Origin: Pyrinomonas methylaliphatogenes
Lineage (GTDB): Bacteria; Acidobacteriota; Blastocatellia; Pyrinomonadales; Pyrinomonadaceae
Length of the DNA stretch: 64,000 bases
Direction: 5' to 3'
Assembly (NCBI RefSeq): GCF_000820845.2
Contig: NZ_CBXV010000004.1
Coordinates: 532,649 to 596,648 of the forward strand
This document shows positions 45,651-54,984 of this stretch, one piece after another (the stretch's first letter is position 1; every line of letters begins with the position of its first letter). Made by a program: the position numbers and the translations under genes. The notes under the pieces were generated by a model. It searched no databases. It saw only the letters and a program-made list of their open reading frames with translations, and was not told the DNA's origin.

Positions 45651-46997
45651 ATGCGTCGCTCGAAATTTGTCAAAGGTGGCAAAGTATTCTACCGCGTCAA
45701 TAAACTGCGGCGGTGCCTTATCTGCAACTCACCTACCGGGTGCTTCTATACGGAAGATGAGAGCCTGAGTTATTGCTGTCGTCGAACGGAAGAGTTCGCC
45801 GGTAATGCCCGCCGCATCCGTATTACCGCAACCGGCCTCGGCGTCTATAGTCACGAAGGAGCTACGTGGCTTCACGCTATGAAGTTGATAAAAAATTACC
45901 CTCAACCTTCACAAAGAAAGGAAGAGGACTTCCTAGATGAAGCCCCGTCTATAGATCCTGCGATTATATCGGCTGCTTACAATATATTGATCGGTATTAG
46001 CCCAGCCACACACTTTCCAGAACTCATTGCCGCTGACGACGGATTGAACGCACGACGCCTCGGCGAAGTTTCCGATATGTACGGAGCGCTGCCCGGTACC
46101 CTCGATCGCCGGATCGATCTGGTCGATCAAGTAAGCGCACGGTTGCAGACTATCTTCCCTCAACGCGACCCTTCTAGAATGGTCGCCGGGATTCCCGGAT
46201 TCTGGTTCGATAAACACCGTGGGAAGTGGATCATCGGCCCTCTCCAAGAATACAAAGGAGCACGCCTGCTCGTCCCCTTCCGAAACATCGAGGGCGATGT
46301 CCTCGCCATGCAAATACGCACTAACAAACATGAACGCTTGCAAAACCCCGAACTCCCACATTACTTCTGGTTGTCAAGCCCGAATTATCCGGAAGGAGCA
46401 AGAGTGTGTCGTGCTCCTATTCACTCGACGCATTTCCTCGCACAACGCTTAGGATATGACTCCCAACAAGGTACAGCACTGTTGCTTACCGAAGGTGCCC
46501 TCAAAGCCGATACCGTTACTTGTATCAGTCAAGGGAGACTGCGCGCTGTCGCCAATAGTGGTGTCAGCGCTTCCCACACTGAATTGGTCACCGCCGCAGT
46601 CCAATTTCAACGCGAACATAATGGCCCTGTTTACGTCGCGTTTGATATGGATGCCAAAGAAAACAGAATGGTCGCCTTGGCAATTGCAAGGTTGATCGCC
46701 GCCCTGGCGCTCGCCGCCATTGAACCCATCATCCTCGGTTGGGATCACGGCAAAGGCATTGACGACGCTCTCATCGGACACGGCAACATATACACCCTCC
46801 AAGTGGATGAGTGGTTCAAACAACTTCCTGAAGAGTTGGCCAAACAAGCCGTTGAACATTACCGCCAAACCATCGATCTGCACCGTCAAGCAGAAGCTTC
46901 CCTCGAAAAAGTCGAAGATTCTATCTCGATGGTCGAACTCGATCAAGTCAAAGATCGAGATGTGCTCGATCTTAAGGAACTAGACAAGCTTCATTGA
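45651..46997 (+). CDS. Toprim/DUF3854-like protein with N-terminal zinc finger
   Basis: 448 residues. Cys cluster 'CLICNSPTGCFY' ... 'YCCRR' is at about 22-45, resembling primase zinc fingers. A Toprim-type core has 'ALLLTEGALKADTVTCI', with the catalytic Glu, and 'VYVAFDMDAKENRMV', with DxD. 'LGWDHGKGIDDALI' follows, as in DUF3854 proteins of plasmids and phages. A role in replication priming or DNA processing is inferred. It starts 22 nt after iscB, with GAGGTG as ribosome site, so the IscB element inserted immediately in front of it. Confidence 0.7.
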   Translation: MRRSKFVKGGKVFYRVNKLRRCLICNSPTGCFYTEDESLSYCCRRTEEFAGNARRIRITATGLGVYSHEGATWLHAMKLIKNYPQPSQRKEEDFLDEAPSIDPAIISAAYNILIGISPATHFPELIAADDGLNARRLGEVSDMYGALPGTLDRRIDLVDQVSARLQTIFPQRDPSRMVAGIPGFWFDKHRGKWIIGPLQEYKGARLLVPFRNIEGDVLAMQIRTNKHERLQNPELPHYFWLSSPNYPEGARVCRAPIHSTHFLAQRLGYDSQQGTALLLTEGALKADTVTCISQGRLRAVANSGVSASHTELVTAAVQFQREHNGPVYVAFDMDAKENRMVALAIARLIAALALAAIEPIILGWDHGKGIDDALIGHGNIYTLQVDEWFKQLPEELAKQAVEHYRQTIDLHRQAEASLEKVEDSISMVELDQVKDRDVLDLKELDKLH

Positions 46998-47018
46998 CGT
47001 TGTCCGTCGGTGGGAACT

Positions 47019-47381
47019 ATGGACCTTTATATCCTCGACCGCCACAAATATGTTCGCCCACAAGTTTCCGCACCACATTTTTGGTGTGTGGCCCTTGCTT
47101 CGCACGCTGCGTGGAAACAAGTCGCACGCCTCTCTCGTAACGCTACCACTGTTACCTGTTCGGACCTCTTCCCTAAAGAGTCCGCTGTGATTATCAGTCC
47201 GCGAGCGTACTTGCCGAATTCAATGACAAGTGGCATCACTGAAGATGTACTCCATCAAATACTCTTGGAAAATTACCCACCACAATCAGTTATAGTTGAT
47301 GTGGATGATCCCACACTGTGGCTCAATTGGTTGACACGCTACCTCCCACAAGCTAAGGTCACACTCATCCCACGACGATAA
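47019..47381 (+). CDS. Unknown small protein after the Toprim gene
   Basis: 120 residues from the ATG; a GTG three codons earlier is possible. 'MDLYILDRHKYVRPQVSAPHF', trimmed to its core 'LDRHKYVRPQV', then 'ECTVTCSDLFP'-like and 'VIVDVDDPTLWLNWLTRYLP'. No family is recognised. It follows the Toprim gene by 21 nt and is closed by a strong terminator, so the two form one transcript. Confidence 0.6.
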   Translation: MDLYILDRHKYVRPQVSAPHFWCVALASHAAWKQVARLSRNATTVTCSDLFPKESAVIISPRAYLPNSMTSGITEDVLHQILLENYPPQSVIVDVDDPTLWLNWLTRYLPQAKVTLIPRR

Positions 47382-47384
47382 AGC

Positions 47385-47416
47385 GAAAAAGCCGCGGAAT
47401 GCCGCGGACTTTTTCC
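47385..47416 (+). terminator. Rho-independent terminator
   Basis: AAAAAG-CCGCGG-AATG-CCGCGG-ACTTTTT: a GC-rich six-bp core extended by A/T pairs and followed by Ts, 4 nt after the stop of the preceding gene. Near-symmetrical, so it could also act on the other strand. Confidence 0.85.
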
Positions 47417-47447
47417 GTCTTCTCCCACACCCTCTGCTTCTTCCAAA

Positions 47448-48098
47448 TTGAGGGTACTCGCCTCTCGCCCCTTACCGCTTCCTCCGCCCACCCTGAAACA
47501 TACAGTCCCACACAATGTCCTCTCTTTCCCTAAAAGCTATTCGCCTACCGACCACTTCCAAGAGATTGAAATCCTTTCCTCAAACCCCCTCGCTGATGAG
47601 TCCCTACGCCAAGCCCTCTCTCCGTGGTTTGCTCATGCTTTCTGGCTCGATCCGTTGGCCTGCACTGAAAGCCCCGCGGCGTGGCGTAACCACCCAACCG
47701 CATCTCCTATGCAACATCCTTCTTGGACCTGCTTCGATCCCATTGATCTCATCGTTGATCAAAACGCCCTTGATCAAATCGATGGACTGCTCTTCAACGC
47801 CCCTCTCTGGATCGATTTCCTGCGCCTTGATCCTACTTCAGTCTCCGAGTTTAAACGCCTTGCCGCTCTGCTTGAACTCGCCGCCGCTAACCTCCCAACC
47901 AATTCACGCCTCTGCCTCGTCGGATGGCACGCTGCTTTTCAACGCATCGCCCCACAAACAGGTTTCGTCAGAGAAGCTTGTTTTGTTGTCTACCCACCTG
48001 ATCAACCTGCTTGTATCGTCGCCATCGGACGTAAAGTCTGGCATCAACAATCTCTCCCACATATCGCCCTCTTTATCCGTTCCTCTTCCACGCTCTGA
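47448..48098 (+). CDS. Unknown protein between the terminator and the CRISPR array
   Basis: 216 residues from a TTG without a visible ribosome site; the real start may be internal. The C-terminal half, 'RLAALLELAAANLPTNSRLC' and 'FVVYPPDQPACIVAIGRK', loosely resembles the end of a methyltransferase fold, but no SAM or catalytic motif can be pointed to. Same strand as the Toprim gene but separated from it by a terminator. It is not a Cas protein that I recognise. Confidence 0.5.
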   Translation: MRVLASRPLPLPPPTLKHTVPHNVLSFPKSYSPTDHFQEIEILSSNPLADESLRQALSPWFAHAFWLDPLACTESPAAWRNHPTASPMQHPSWTCFDPIDLIVDQNALDQIDGLLFNAPLWIDFLRLDPTSVSEFKRLAALLELAAANLPTNSRLCLVGWHAAFQRIAPQTGFVREACFVVYPPDQPACIVAIGRKVWHQQSLPHIALFIRSSSTL

Positions 48099-48310
48099 TT
48101 CCGCGCCCTGCAAGGTTGCTTTCTACCCACAAACCAAAACGACCTATAGGTAAACACGTAGGAAGAAGGTCAAAATGAAAAATCGGTGTTTCGAGTGAGA
48201 TTCCCGAACGCGAATCGTCAGCAGAGTCGTTCGATTGACGTCGTGGATAAATGTCTATGCTTTCAAAAACGGTGGTGATCGAAGAGTCGTTGGAGCACCC
48301 GGTCGCTCGT

Positions 48311-49938
48311 GTCTCAACTTCCAAGCCGTTGAGCAGGCTTTGTTACGTAATAGCGCGAGCGCTTGACGCTCATTTAATCGCGAGAGTCTCAACTTCCAAG
48401 CCGTTGAGCAGGCTTTGTTACGCGATCTGCTTTTCGTGTTATGTCGCGCACGTCATGTCTCAACTTCCAAGCCGTTGAGCAGGCTTTGTTACGCGGGTTC
48501 ATCCGTGGACGGCAAGTGCGGGTAATACTGTCTCAACTTCCAAGCCGTTGAGCAGGCTTTGTTACATGCGCGGGCGATCCGTTCAGGATCGAAATCCTCT
48601 TCGTCTCAACTTCCAAGCCGTTGAGCAGGCTTTGTTACTCTCACGCGGAACAAAGTGCATGCACCGCGTGGGGGTCTCAACTTCCAAGCCGTTAAGCAGG
48701 CTTTGTTACGTCGAACGGCGCGCGCTCGATGCGCTCACACGCGGGTCTCAACTTCCAAGCCGTTGAGCAGGCTTTGTTACCAATTGCACGCGCGGACTGA
48801 GCAACATCGGACACGGCGTCTCAACTTCCAAGCCGTTGAGCAGGCTTTGTTACCGCTAGAACGCCGCGATCCAAGAAACGACGACGGGGTCTCAACTTCC
48901 AAGCCGTTGAGCAGGCTTTGTTACCAGGCGCGCGGCGTTGGGCAAAACCCGGTCACGAATGTCTCAACTTCCAAGCCGTTGAGCAGGCTTTGTTACATGA
49001 AGAGTGCGTGATCTCATACGCCGACCGCGCCGGGTCTCAACTTCCAAGCCGTTGAGCAGGCTTTGTTACCCCCCACCGACACTCGAAACCGGCGCGCAAG
49101 AGAGTCTCAACTTCCAAGCCGTTGAGCAGGCTTTGTTACCAGACATGTCGCAGTATCGGCTGCAATTGAGAGTGCAAGTCTCAACTTCCAAGCCGTTGAG
49201 CAGGCTTTGTTACCTCCTCGATTCTCTCGACTTCATTCACAAACACAAGTGTCTCAACTTCCAAGCCGTTGAGCAGGCTTTGTTACGATACCGGATCTGG
49301 GCAATGATGAGTCGGTGGGCACAGTCTCAACTTCCAAGCCGTTGAGCAGGCTTTGTTACCAGGAAAAAGCCGGTTAGACCGAGCGCCGAACCGACGTCTC
49401 AACTTCCAAGCCGTTGAGCAGGCTTTGTTACTCAAACGCGCCAGTTTCGGCTTGCAGGTTATGCCGCTGTCTCAACTTCCAAGCCGTTGAGCAGGCTTTG
49501 TTACGATCGCGGTTTAGTTCTGATCCGTTCAGCCAAGCGCGGTCTCAACTTCCAAGCCGTTGAGCAGGCTTTGTTACCTTGGAGTTGCTTTGTACGCCCC
49601 AAAAGAGAAGAAGTCTCAACTTCCAAGCCGTTGAGCAGGCTTTGTTACTCGAGCGCATTGGCGCCGCCAGCGCGATCGTAGATGTCTCAACTTCCAAGCC
49701 GTTGAGCAGGCTTTGTTACAGTTCGTCCGCCTGCAAGGGCGGCTCGTCTTGTACGCCGTCTCAACTTCCAAGCCGTTGAGCAGGCTTTGTTACTTCATGG
49801 TCTTGGGGTTGGCGACCACGGTCTACAAACGTCTCAACTTCCAAGCCGTTGAGCAGGCTTTGTTACGGCCCAGTTACCGCAGAATTTAACGGCGGAGACG
49901 ATGTCTCAACTTCCAAGCCGTTGAGCAGGCTTTGTTAC
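48311..49938 (-). CRISPR. CRISPR array, 23 repeats of 36 nt, 22 spacers of 34-39 nt
   Basis: Repeat begins GTCTCAACTTCCAAGCCGTT and ends GAGCAGGCTTTGTTAC on the plus strand. All copies are identical except repeat 6 (48674-48709), which has one G-to-A change (GTTAAGC). An internal stem AAGCC/GGCTT is present. On the minus strand the repeat ends ...GTTGAGAC, like the GAAAC-type 3' handle of type I/III repeats. Together with the variant copy near the left end, this suggests transcription right to left with the leader on the right. No cas gene is found anywhere in the window. Confidence 0.95.
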
Positions 49939-50281
49939 AGCATAACCAGAACCACCTTTCTGGTCAAGAGTTTGGTGCGCTCCTTGCGAGCGGTTCGATA
50001 CTGTCTGAATTGCGTTGTTGGTTGCAACCGTTCCATCATCCCGTCGAACTATGCTAACTTTCTAGTTCTCAAAGATTTTCTCAGTTGCGAGCGCTTTACG
50101 ACGGCGCTTGTACTCCAAAACCTGTTGACTGTAATCAAACAAAAGGCTCGTGCGCGTCTGTTGCGTGCCTCACTCACCAAAACAATCCTGTACAACTTTT
50201 ACTCTTCTATGCTGACTAAGTTCTTTCAGGGTTGGCCAAACTGAAAGAAAAGAACTGAAAAAGGCTGAAATCATTGACACT
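49939..50281 (-). promoter_or_regulatory. Candidate CRISPR leader region
   Basis: About 340 nt between the last repeat and the right-end hairpin of the IS605-type element holds no credible gene. It has runs of A and T typical of leaders. Called from the inferred array direction only; the IS element may have cut it off from cas genes beyond. Confidence 0.4.
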
Positions 50282-50288
50282 CCCACGG

Positions 50289-51491
50289 CTAAAGCCGGTG
50301 GGATTCTTGGTTCAACGAGGACTGCCCGCCATGTGCAGGTCTTACGCCCTCTTCCCAAGCGTTTAGCGTCTCCGTGTGCCCCACGGCGACGGGGATATGT
50401 CGCATCCCTTCGGCCCGGATGTTCTGGGCCGCGTTCAGGTCTCGGTCATGCACCGCCCCACACTCGCATGTCCAAACCCTCTCTGAGAGGGCAAGGTTTT
50501 GGTTGATGGCTCCGCCCTCTCGACAGAGCTTGCTGCTGGGAAAGAAGCGGTCAATCACCACAAGGTGCTTTCCATACCAGACCGCTTTGTACGTCAACTG
50601 CCGCCTAAACTCACCCAAGGCCGCGTCCAGAACCGAGAGGGAAAGCTTGGTTTTCGCCATCCCCTTCAAGTTCAAGTCCTCGATGCACAGCCCGTCGTAG
50701 CGGGTTACGAGCCCGGTGGTCAGCTTGTGCAGCCAGTCCTGCCGCTGGTGGCGGACCCTAGCGTGTAACTTGCTGAGTCGCTTTCTGGCCTTCTCGCGGT
50801 TCCTGCTTCCTTTCTGTTTACGCGACAGCGCCCGCTGTGCCCGGCGTAGTTTGGCAAGCCCCTTGCGGTAGAACCGGGGCGGGGCGATTCGCGTACCATC
50901 CGAAAGCACCGCGAAATCCTTCAGCCCGAGGTCAATCCCCACCACTCGCTCAGGGTTGGCCGAGGGAAGCGGCACGTCAGGCATCTCGAACTCAGCCGTC
51001 AGGCTGACGTACCAATGACCCGCGCCGTCTCGCTTGAAGGTGGCCCCTTTGATGGGGCAATCAACGGGCTGGCTCTGGCGAAGCCTGACCCAACCGACCT
51101 TGGGAACATAGACTTTGGAGTCTTCGACTTTGACCCGCTGGGGGATGCGAAAGCGAGGCTCATCCCGCTTCTTGCTCTTGAAGCGGGGAAAGCTGGCCCG
51201 CTTGCTGAAGAAGGCTCGGAAAGCTCGGTCAAGGTCTTTCAGGGCTTGTTGCAAGAGTTGGCTATCCGCTTCTCTGAGCCAGGCCATCTCCGGCTGCTTC
51301 TTCAAAGCGGTGAGTTCGGTGGCCTGTTGGTTGTAGGTCAGCCCCTTCCCGGTGGCTGCATACGCTTCCTTACGCCGTGCAAGGCCCCAGTTCCACACGA
51401 ACCGCCTAGCCCCCGCCATGCGCAACAACGCCTCAGCTTGGGTTTGGGTGGGTTCCATGCGGAAGCGGTAGACTTTGCGGTGTACGGCCAT
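50289..51491 (-). CDS. tnpB: TnpB RNA-guided nuclease, IS605 type
   Basis: 400 residues. N-terminal '[20 protein letters not shown]' and '[10 protein letters not shown]' are typical. RuvC-I D187 ('[14 protein letters not shown]'), RuvC-II E271 ('[12 protein letters not shown]') and RuvC-III D351 ('[11 protein letters not shown]') are all present. In the zinc finger the first pair is 'CREGG' instead of CxxCG, so the second Cys is lost; the other pair 'CECG' is kept. Its reRNA would overlap the 3' end of the gene and the right-end hairpin. The ATG directly follows the tnpA stop (TGAATG). Confidence 0.95.
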   Translation of the reverse strand: MAVHRKVYRFRMEPTQTQAEALLRMAGARRFVWNWGLARRKEAYAATGKGLTYNQQATELTALKKQPEMAWLREADSQLLQQALKDLDRAFRAFFSKRASFPRFKSKKRDEPRFRIPQRVKVEDSKVYVPKVGWVRLRQSQPVDCPIKGATFKRDGAGHWYVSLTAEFEMPDVPLPSANPERVVGIDLGLKDFAVLSDGTRIAPPRFYRKGLAKLRRAQRALSRKQKGSRNREKARKRLSKLHARVRHQRQDWLHKLTTGLVTRYDGLCIEDLNLKGMAKTKLSLSVLDAALGEFRRQLTYKAVWYGKHLVVIDRFFPSSKLCREGGAINQNLALSERVWTCECGAVHDRDLNAAQNIRAEGMRHIPVAVGHTETLNAWEEGVRPAHGGQSSLNQESHRL

Positions 51492-51917
51492 TCAGTCCCT
51501 CGTCTTCTGAGCAGCAATGTACTGCTCGATGGTCTTGCTACTCACCATCCTCGCCGTGCTCACGAAGTACGAGCGCGTCCACAACGCAGGCAGTCGGATG
51601 AGGTGGGGAAACTCCCGACGCAGCACGTGCGAGGTGTAGCCCTTCAGGCGGTGGGCAATCTGATTGGGAGCAACGTTGGGGTCTACCGAGATGAACAGAT
51701 GTACGTGGTCGGGCATGATTTCCAGGGCAATGATTTCCCACCCAAGCTCAGCGGCTTTCGCTCTGAGCAAAACCTCCAAGCGCTCGGCCAACGGCCCGAC
51801 CAGAATCTTGCGGCGGCGCTTTGGCACGAACACGAAGTGGTAGCGAAGCAGCGAGACGGAGGTGTTCTTGTGTTTGTAGGCTGTAGACACTAGCACAGTA
51901 TAACACATCAGCCACAC
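51492..51917 (-). CDS. tnpA: IS200/IS605 TnpA Y1 transposase
   Basis: 141 residues as given; an ATG three codons later is also possible. It has the HUH motif 'MPDHVHLFI', a conserved 'RYHFVFVPKRRRKIL' start, and the catalytic Tyr in 'SKTIEQYIAAQ' near the end. It excises and inserts single-stranded DNA by recognising the end hairpins. Coupled to tnpB and apparently intact, it could also mobilise the TnpB-only and IscB elements nearby. Confidence 0.95.
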   Translation of the reverse strand: MWLMCYTVLVSTAYKHKNTSVSLLRYHFVFVPKRRRKILVGPLAERLEVLLRAKAAELGWEIIALEIMPDHVHLFISVDPNVAPNQIAHRLKGYTSHVLRREFPHLIRLPALWTRSYFVSTARMVSSKTIEQYIAAQKTRD

Positions 51918-52056
51918 GCCAGCGAAGACACGAACGCGTCCAGGTCCGGACGCATGTCTTCGGGTCGCTGTTATGTCCGCCGGGGGCGGACGTGGGGGAG
52001 TCCATGTATCCCATCCCTGAAGGGATGGGTTTTATAGCTCCCCCAAACCCCCTCGC

Positions 52057-52314
52057 TTTTATAACGCACGCAAACGGTGGATCAACCCGCAAGGGAAAGT
52101 CTTGCCGTTGCCACCTTACAAAGAGACTATCCAGTATGTTCAGCGCATTGTGGCACTGTGGCAACAACGTGACTTCGATATACGCCCCGTCACGAAGATT
52201 CGTAAACGTGCACGCTCAATGCGTGGTCTCGTTGCCAGCAACACTCAACAAACTGTCAACGAACCGCAAAGTGCGGAACCAATGCAACTGACAAAGTCGA
52301 TCCGTGTGCCTTGA
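52057..52314 (+). pseudogene. Gene tail apparently cut by the IS605-type element
   Basis: A plus-strand frame opens at the element edge ('FYNARKRWINPQGKVLPLPP', then 'YKETIQYVQRIVALWQQRDF' and 'IRPVTKIRKRARSMRGLVAS') and stops at 52314 without a start of its own. The basic, helical composition looks real. The 5' part was not identified on the other side of the element. Family unknown. Confidence 0.45.
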
Positions 52315-52550
52315 ACGCCGTGGAGGTAAGCGAACAAGATGTCTGGATTAGCGAGGATTAATTTTGTTATTTCTCCCCTTACAAAGGGGATCTCAAACGC
52401 ACCCCAAACTCCCAACTCGCCCCATCCTTGTGTGTAGAGTGTATGTCAAATCAAAATACAACCATAACGAAAACAAAGTTTTTTGGTGTTACAAAAATCT
52501 ACACCAGATCGTGTGAAACCTGTAAGTCCTCTATCCACCGTTTTTACAGC

Positions 52551-52669
52551 GTACTACAGACGCCGTTTCATCCGCAAAAAAAAAATTTGTTTCGCGTTAA
52601 ATAGTGACTCTAAAGGACTTACAATCCGTACTACAAAATGTACTACATTTTCGAACTTGCCGTACTACA
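52551..52669 (+). repeat. Four GTACTACA octamers and a 17-nt palindrome
   Basis: GTACTACA occurs at 52551, 52628, 52640 and 52662. The third lies inside the perfect palindrome AAAATGTA-C-TACATTTT (52635-52651). The arrangement recalls iterons or an operator cluster. Confidence 0.7.
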
Positions 52670-53130
52670 CGGAAGCCATTGAACCTATTGGAGTTACAGC
52701 ATTTGTATGACAAAAGACCCTTGAAAACGCCATCTGCACCTATAAGTCTTTTATTTTCAGCATTTAACTCTTTGATCTGAATTTCCGATATACAGAATCT
52801 TGTGACAACACCGGGATGCGCTATTTTATAATATTGTTTCACAAGCCGTTTATGGAATCGTCAGGATCATAACACGCGATACATAAGCGATATAAATAGA
52901 TCAACAAAACAACAAAGTTATCGAAACCGCATTATTTTGATACGCAACCACTCAGAAACGATGGAGAGAGCTTTTACGACGGAGCTTTTTAGAGAAGTTT
53001 TTCAAAGAGATTCATGGAGGCGTTTCTTGAGAGACCACTTTTTCAAATGAGGCGAGAAGTCGCTGAGCACCGTCCGGCCTGCACTACTAGTCTTGAGTGG
53101 CCATTTGCTCCAGATCTCCAGATAAGGGGA

Positions 53131-53265
53131 GGCAAAAAATTTTGCGTGCAAATTTTTTGCCTAGGGCTAGATTATCTATATATGCTTTTCCATCAGTGGT
53201 TTATGTGAAGCGAAGGTGTATAAGTGAGGTGGGGTGCAAAAATTTTTGCATGCAAGAATTTTTGC
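53131..53265. repeat. Two related AT-rich palindromes 105 nt apart
   Basis: 53131-53161 has 12-bp perfect arms (GGCAAAAAATTT and complement) around TGCGTGC. 53236-53265 reads GCAAAAATTTTTGC-AT-GCAAGAATTTTTGC. Both share GCAAAAA-TTTTTGC halves, so one is a copy of the other. Confidence 0.75.
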
Positions 53266-53463
53266 TCGGTTCTTAATTCAGCGGTTACAAATCCCGATAG
53301 GCACTTATCTGAAGGGTAGTCTAAGAGGAGAGCAGGGCGGTCGGGGCGGGGACATTTGAAGGATCTTAGGCGTAAGCGAAAGTTGAGTCCTTACCCCCTC
53401 ATCATTGTGTAGAAACGGGATGGACTTAAAGGCAAAATAAAATGAGCCATCCCGGGCCCTTTT

Positions 53464-54637
53464 CGGTAGAATGAGAATTAGCCACACCACATTCACCAGT
53501 AAGGATCCGAGATGGCTCAATTCCAGATCCCCCTAAACGACGATCTCTTGCACGGGTTGTTTCAGGGAGACGGCGGAGTAGCCCGGCTGTTAGAAGCGGT
53601 CCAGGTCACCGAGCAGCTTCAAGCGGCTCCTTACGAGAGGACGGAGCAACGCCAGGGTTACCGAAGCGGTGCCTAACCGCATACTCTCACCACTCGGGTG
53701 GGGCGCTTGACCCTCCGAGTGCCCCGCATTCGCGGCGGATCGTTTTCGACTGAGCTCTTCCTGCGCTATCAGCCCAGTGAACAAGATTTGGTGCTGGCAC
53801 TCATGGAGATGGTCATCCAAGGGGACTCCACGCGCAAGATCGCCCAGATCACTGAGGAACTGCGGCGGCACGGAGTTCTCCAAGTCCACGGTCTCGGCCC
53901 TGTGCAAGCGTCTGGATGCGGTGGTGCAGGCATGGAATGAGCGTCCCTTGAGCGAGCATCGGTATCCCTTTGTTCTGGCAGATGCCCTGGTCCTCAAGGT
54001 CCGGGAAGACGGTCGGGCGCGTTCTCACAGTGCCATGATTGCCACCGGCATCAACGACAAAGGGCGCCGCGAAATTCTCGGCGTGATGGATAGCGAGTCC
54101 GCGACTGGCTGGCAGGCGTTCTTTTCGCGGCTCAAAGAACGCGGTCTGGCAGGAGTGGACGTGGCGGTCTCCGACAGCCACAGCGGCCTGGTGAAGGCCC
54201 TTCTAGCTCATTTTTCGGGTTGCACGTGACAGCGGTTTCAGACGCACTTTATGCGGAACTTGCTGGATGGCGCGCCGAAATCCCTGCAGGCCGAGGTGTA
54301 TCAGCGGGGGCGGGCCATTTTGGACGCGCCGGATCTAGAAACGGCTCGGCTGTTGCTCAACTAGGTACTTCAAGATTGGGCCGACAAGGCTCCCAATCGG
54401 CGGCGGCTTCGGACGACGAACGGCGCGGAGCGCTTGAACGAGGAGATTCGTCGGCGGGAGCGGGTGATCCGGATTTTTCCCAACCGGGAGTCAGCGTTGC
54501 GCCTGCTGGGGGCTCTGCTGATGGAAATGGACGAGAAATGGACGACGGGCCACCGCTACCTGGACATGCGAGAGTATTGGGTTTGGCGTGAGACCCAACA
54601 GTCCGCGATGAAGCGCTTGGTGTAGCTCTTTCTACCG
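53464..54637 (+). mobile_element. IS256/Mutator-type insertion sequence, decayed
   Basis: Inverted ends CGGTAGAATGAG (53464-53475) and the complement of CGGTAGAAAGAG (54626-54637) match at 11 of 12 positions and bracket a broken Mutator-type transposase. True ends may extend a few bases further out. The right end lies next to the 3' end of the damaged DUF5615 gene. Confidence 0.75.
53512..54625 (+). pseudogene. IS256-family (Mutator) transposase with stops and frameshifts
   Basis: Reads 'MAQFQIPLNDDLLHGLFQGD' and 'YERTEQRQGYRSGA', then a TAA. It continues 'LTLRVPRIRGGSFSTELFLR', 'ALMEMVIQGDSTRKIAQITE', a frameshift at about 53875, 'FPVLADALVLKVREDG'-like, 'GRREILGVMDSESATGWQAF', a TGA after 'AHFSGCT', 'NLLDGAPKSLQAEVYQ' and a TAG. 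It closes with the conserved end 'NGAERLNEEIRRRERVIRIF' and 'NRESALRLLGALLMEMDEKW'. At least four lesions, so inactive. Confidence 0.9.
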
Positions 54638-54647
54638 GAGAGTGATG

Positions 54648-54984
54648 TTACACACAAATATGGACTTGATCGGCTTCCGTCACCGTCCAGATCAGAATCG
54701 ACTCGTCGAATACTTCGCGTACGGTGAGATGTTGCGGCACTACCAGTAAACCGGCTCTCTGCTGACCGCCAATGAACTCGGCAAACTGTTGCGGCATCCG
54801 TTGTCTGATCATGTGTGACCAGCAGACGCCCGGCTTGCGCCGCTATCTCCAGCCCTTCGAGATTGATTAGATCACGAAGCCCTGCCGCACTGGCCGTCCG
54901 GGAGTCAATCTGTGGCGCGCGCCGCACCGTCGCCGTGACAATGATCTCGTTCAGATCGGCATCGGCTTGATAGCGAACTTTCAT
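54648..54984 (-). pseudogene. DUF5615 PIN-like toxin with a one-base frameshift
   Basis: From the ATG at 54984: 'KVRYQADADLNEIIVTATVR' and 'GLEIAAQAGRLLVTHD'. After the 'THD' motif the frame must shift by one base (near 54808) to read 'RQRMPQQFAEFIGGQQRAGL' and 'VPQHLTVREVFDESILIWTV', ending at the TAA at 54648-54650. The restored protein has the normal length and acidic motif of DUF5615. The start overlaps the antitoxin stop (ATGA). Confidence 0.8.

Larger units (their letters stand above)
50282..52029 (-). mobile_element. Complete IS605-type element (tnpA + tnpB)
   Basis: Minus-strand tnpA then tnpB, bounded by a right-end hairpin (50282-50302, CCCACGGCTAAAGCCGGTGGG-type, 21 nt) and a left-end hairpin, CCCATCCCT-GA-AGGGATGGG (52010-52029). 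The left hairpin has the same T-GA-A loop design as both ends of the TnpB-only element at 42.5-44 kb. A reading frame starting just outside the left end (52057-52314) looks like the tail of a gene split by the insertion. Confidence 0.8.
52315..53463. other. AT-rich region without genes, with octamer repeats and palindromes
   Basis: About 1.15 kb, markedly more AT-rich than its surroundings. Short frames have no ribosome sites. It holds the GTACTACA cluster and the two AT palindromes listed separately. It could be a replication or partition region of an integrated plasmid-like element, or just remnant DNA. Confidence 0.5.

Noticed and set aside
48251..49779. Plus-strand frames with repeated 'VSTSKPLSRLCY' or 'LNFQAVEQALL' peptides
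   Set aside because: These are translations of the CRISPR repeats; no ribosome sites, and the period equals repeat plus spacer.
49849..50244. 131-codon plus-strand frame from the last CRISPR repeats into the right flank
   Set aside because: Begins inside repeats and spacers; the flank is better read as leader DNA.
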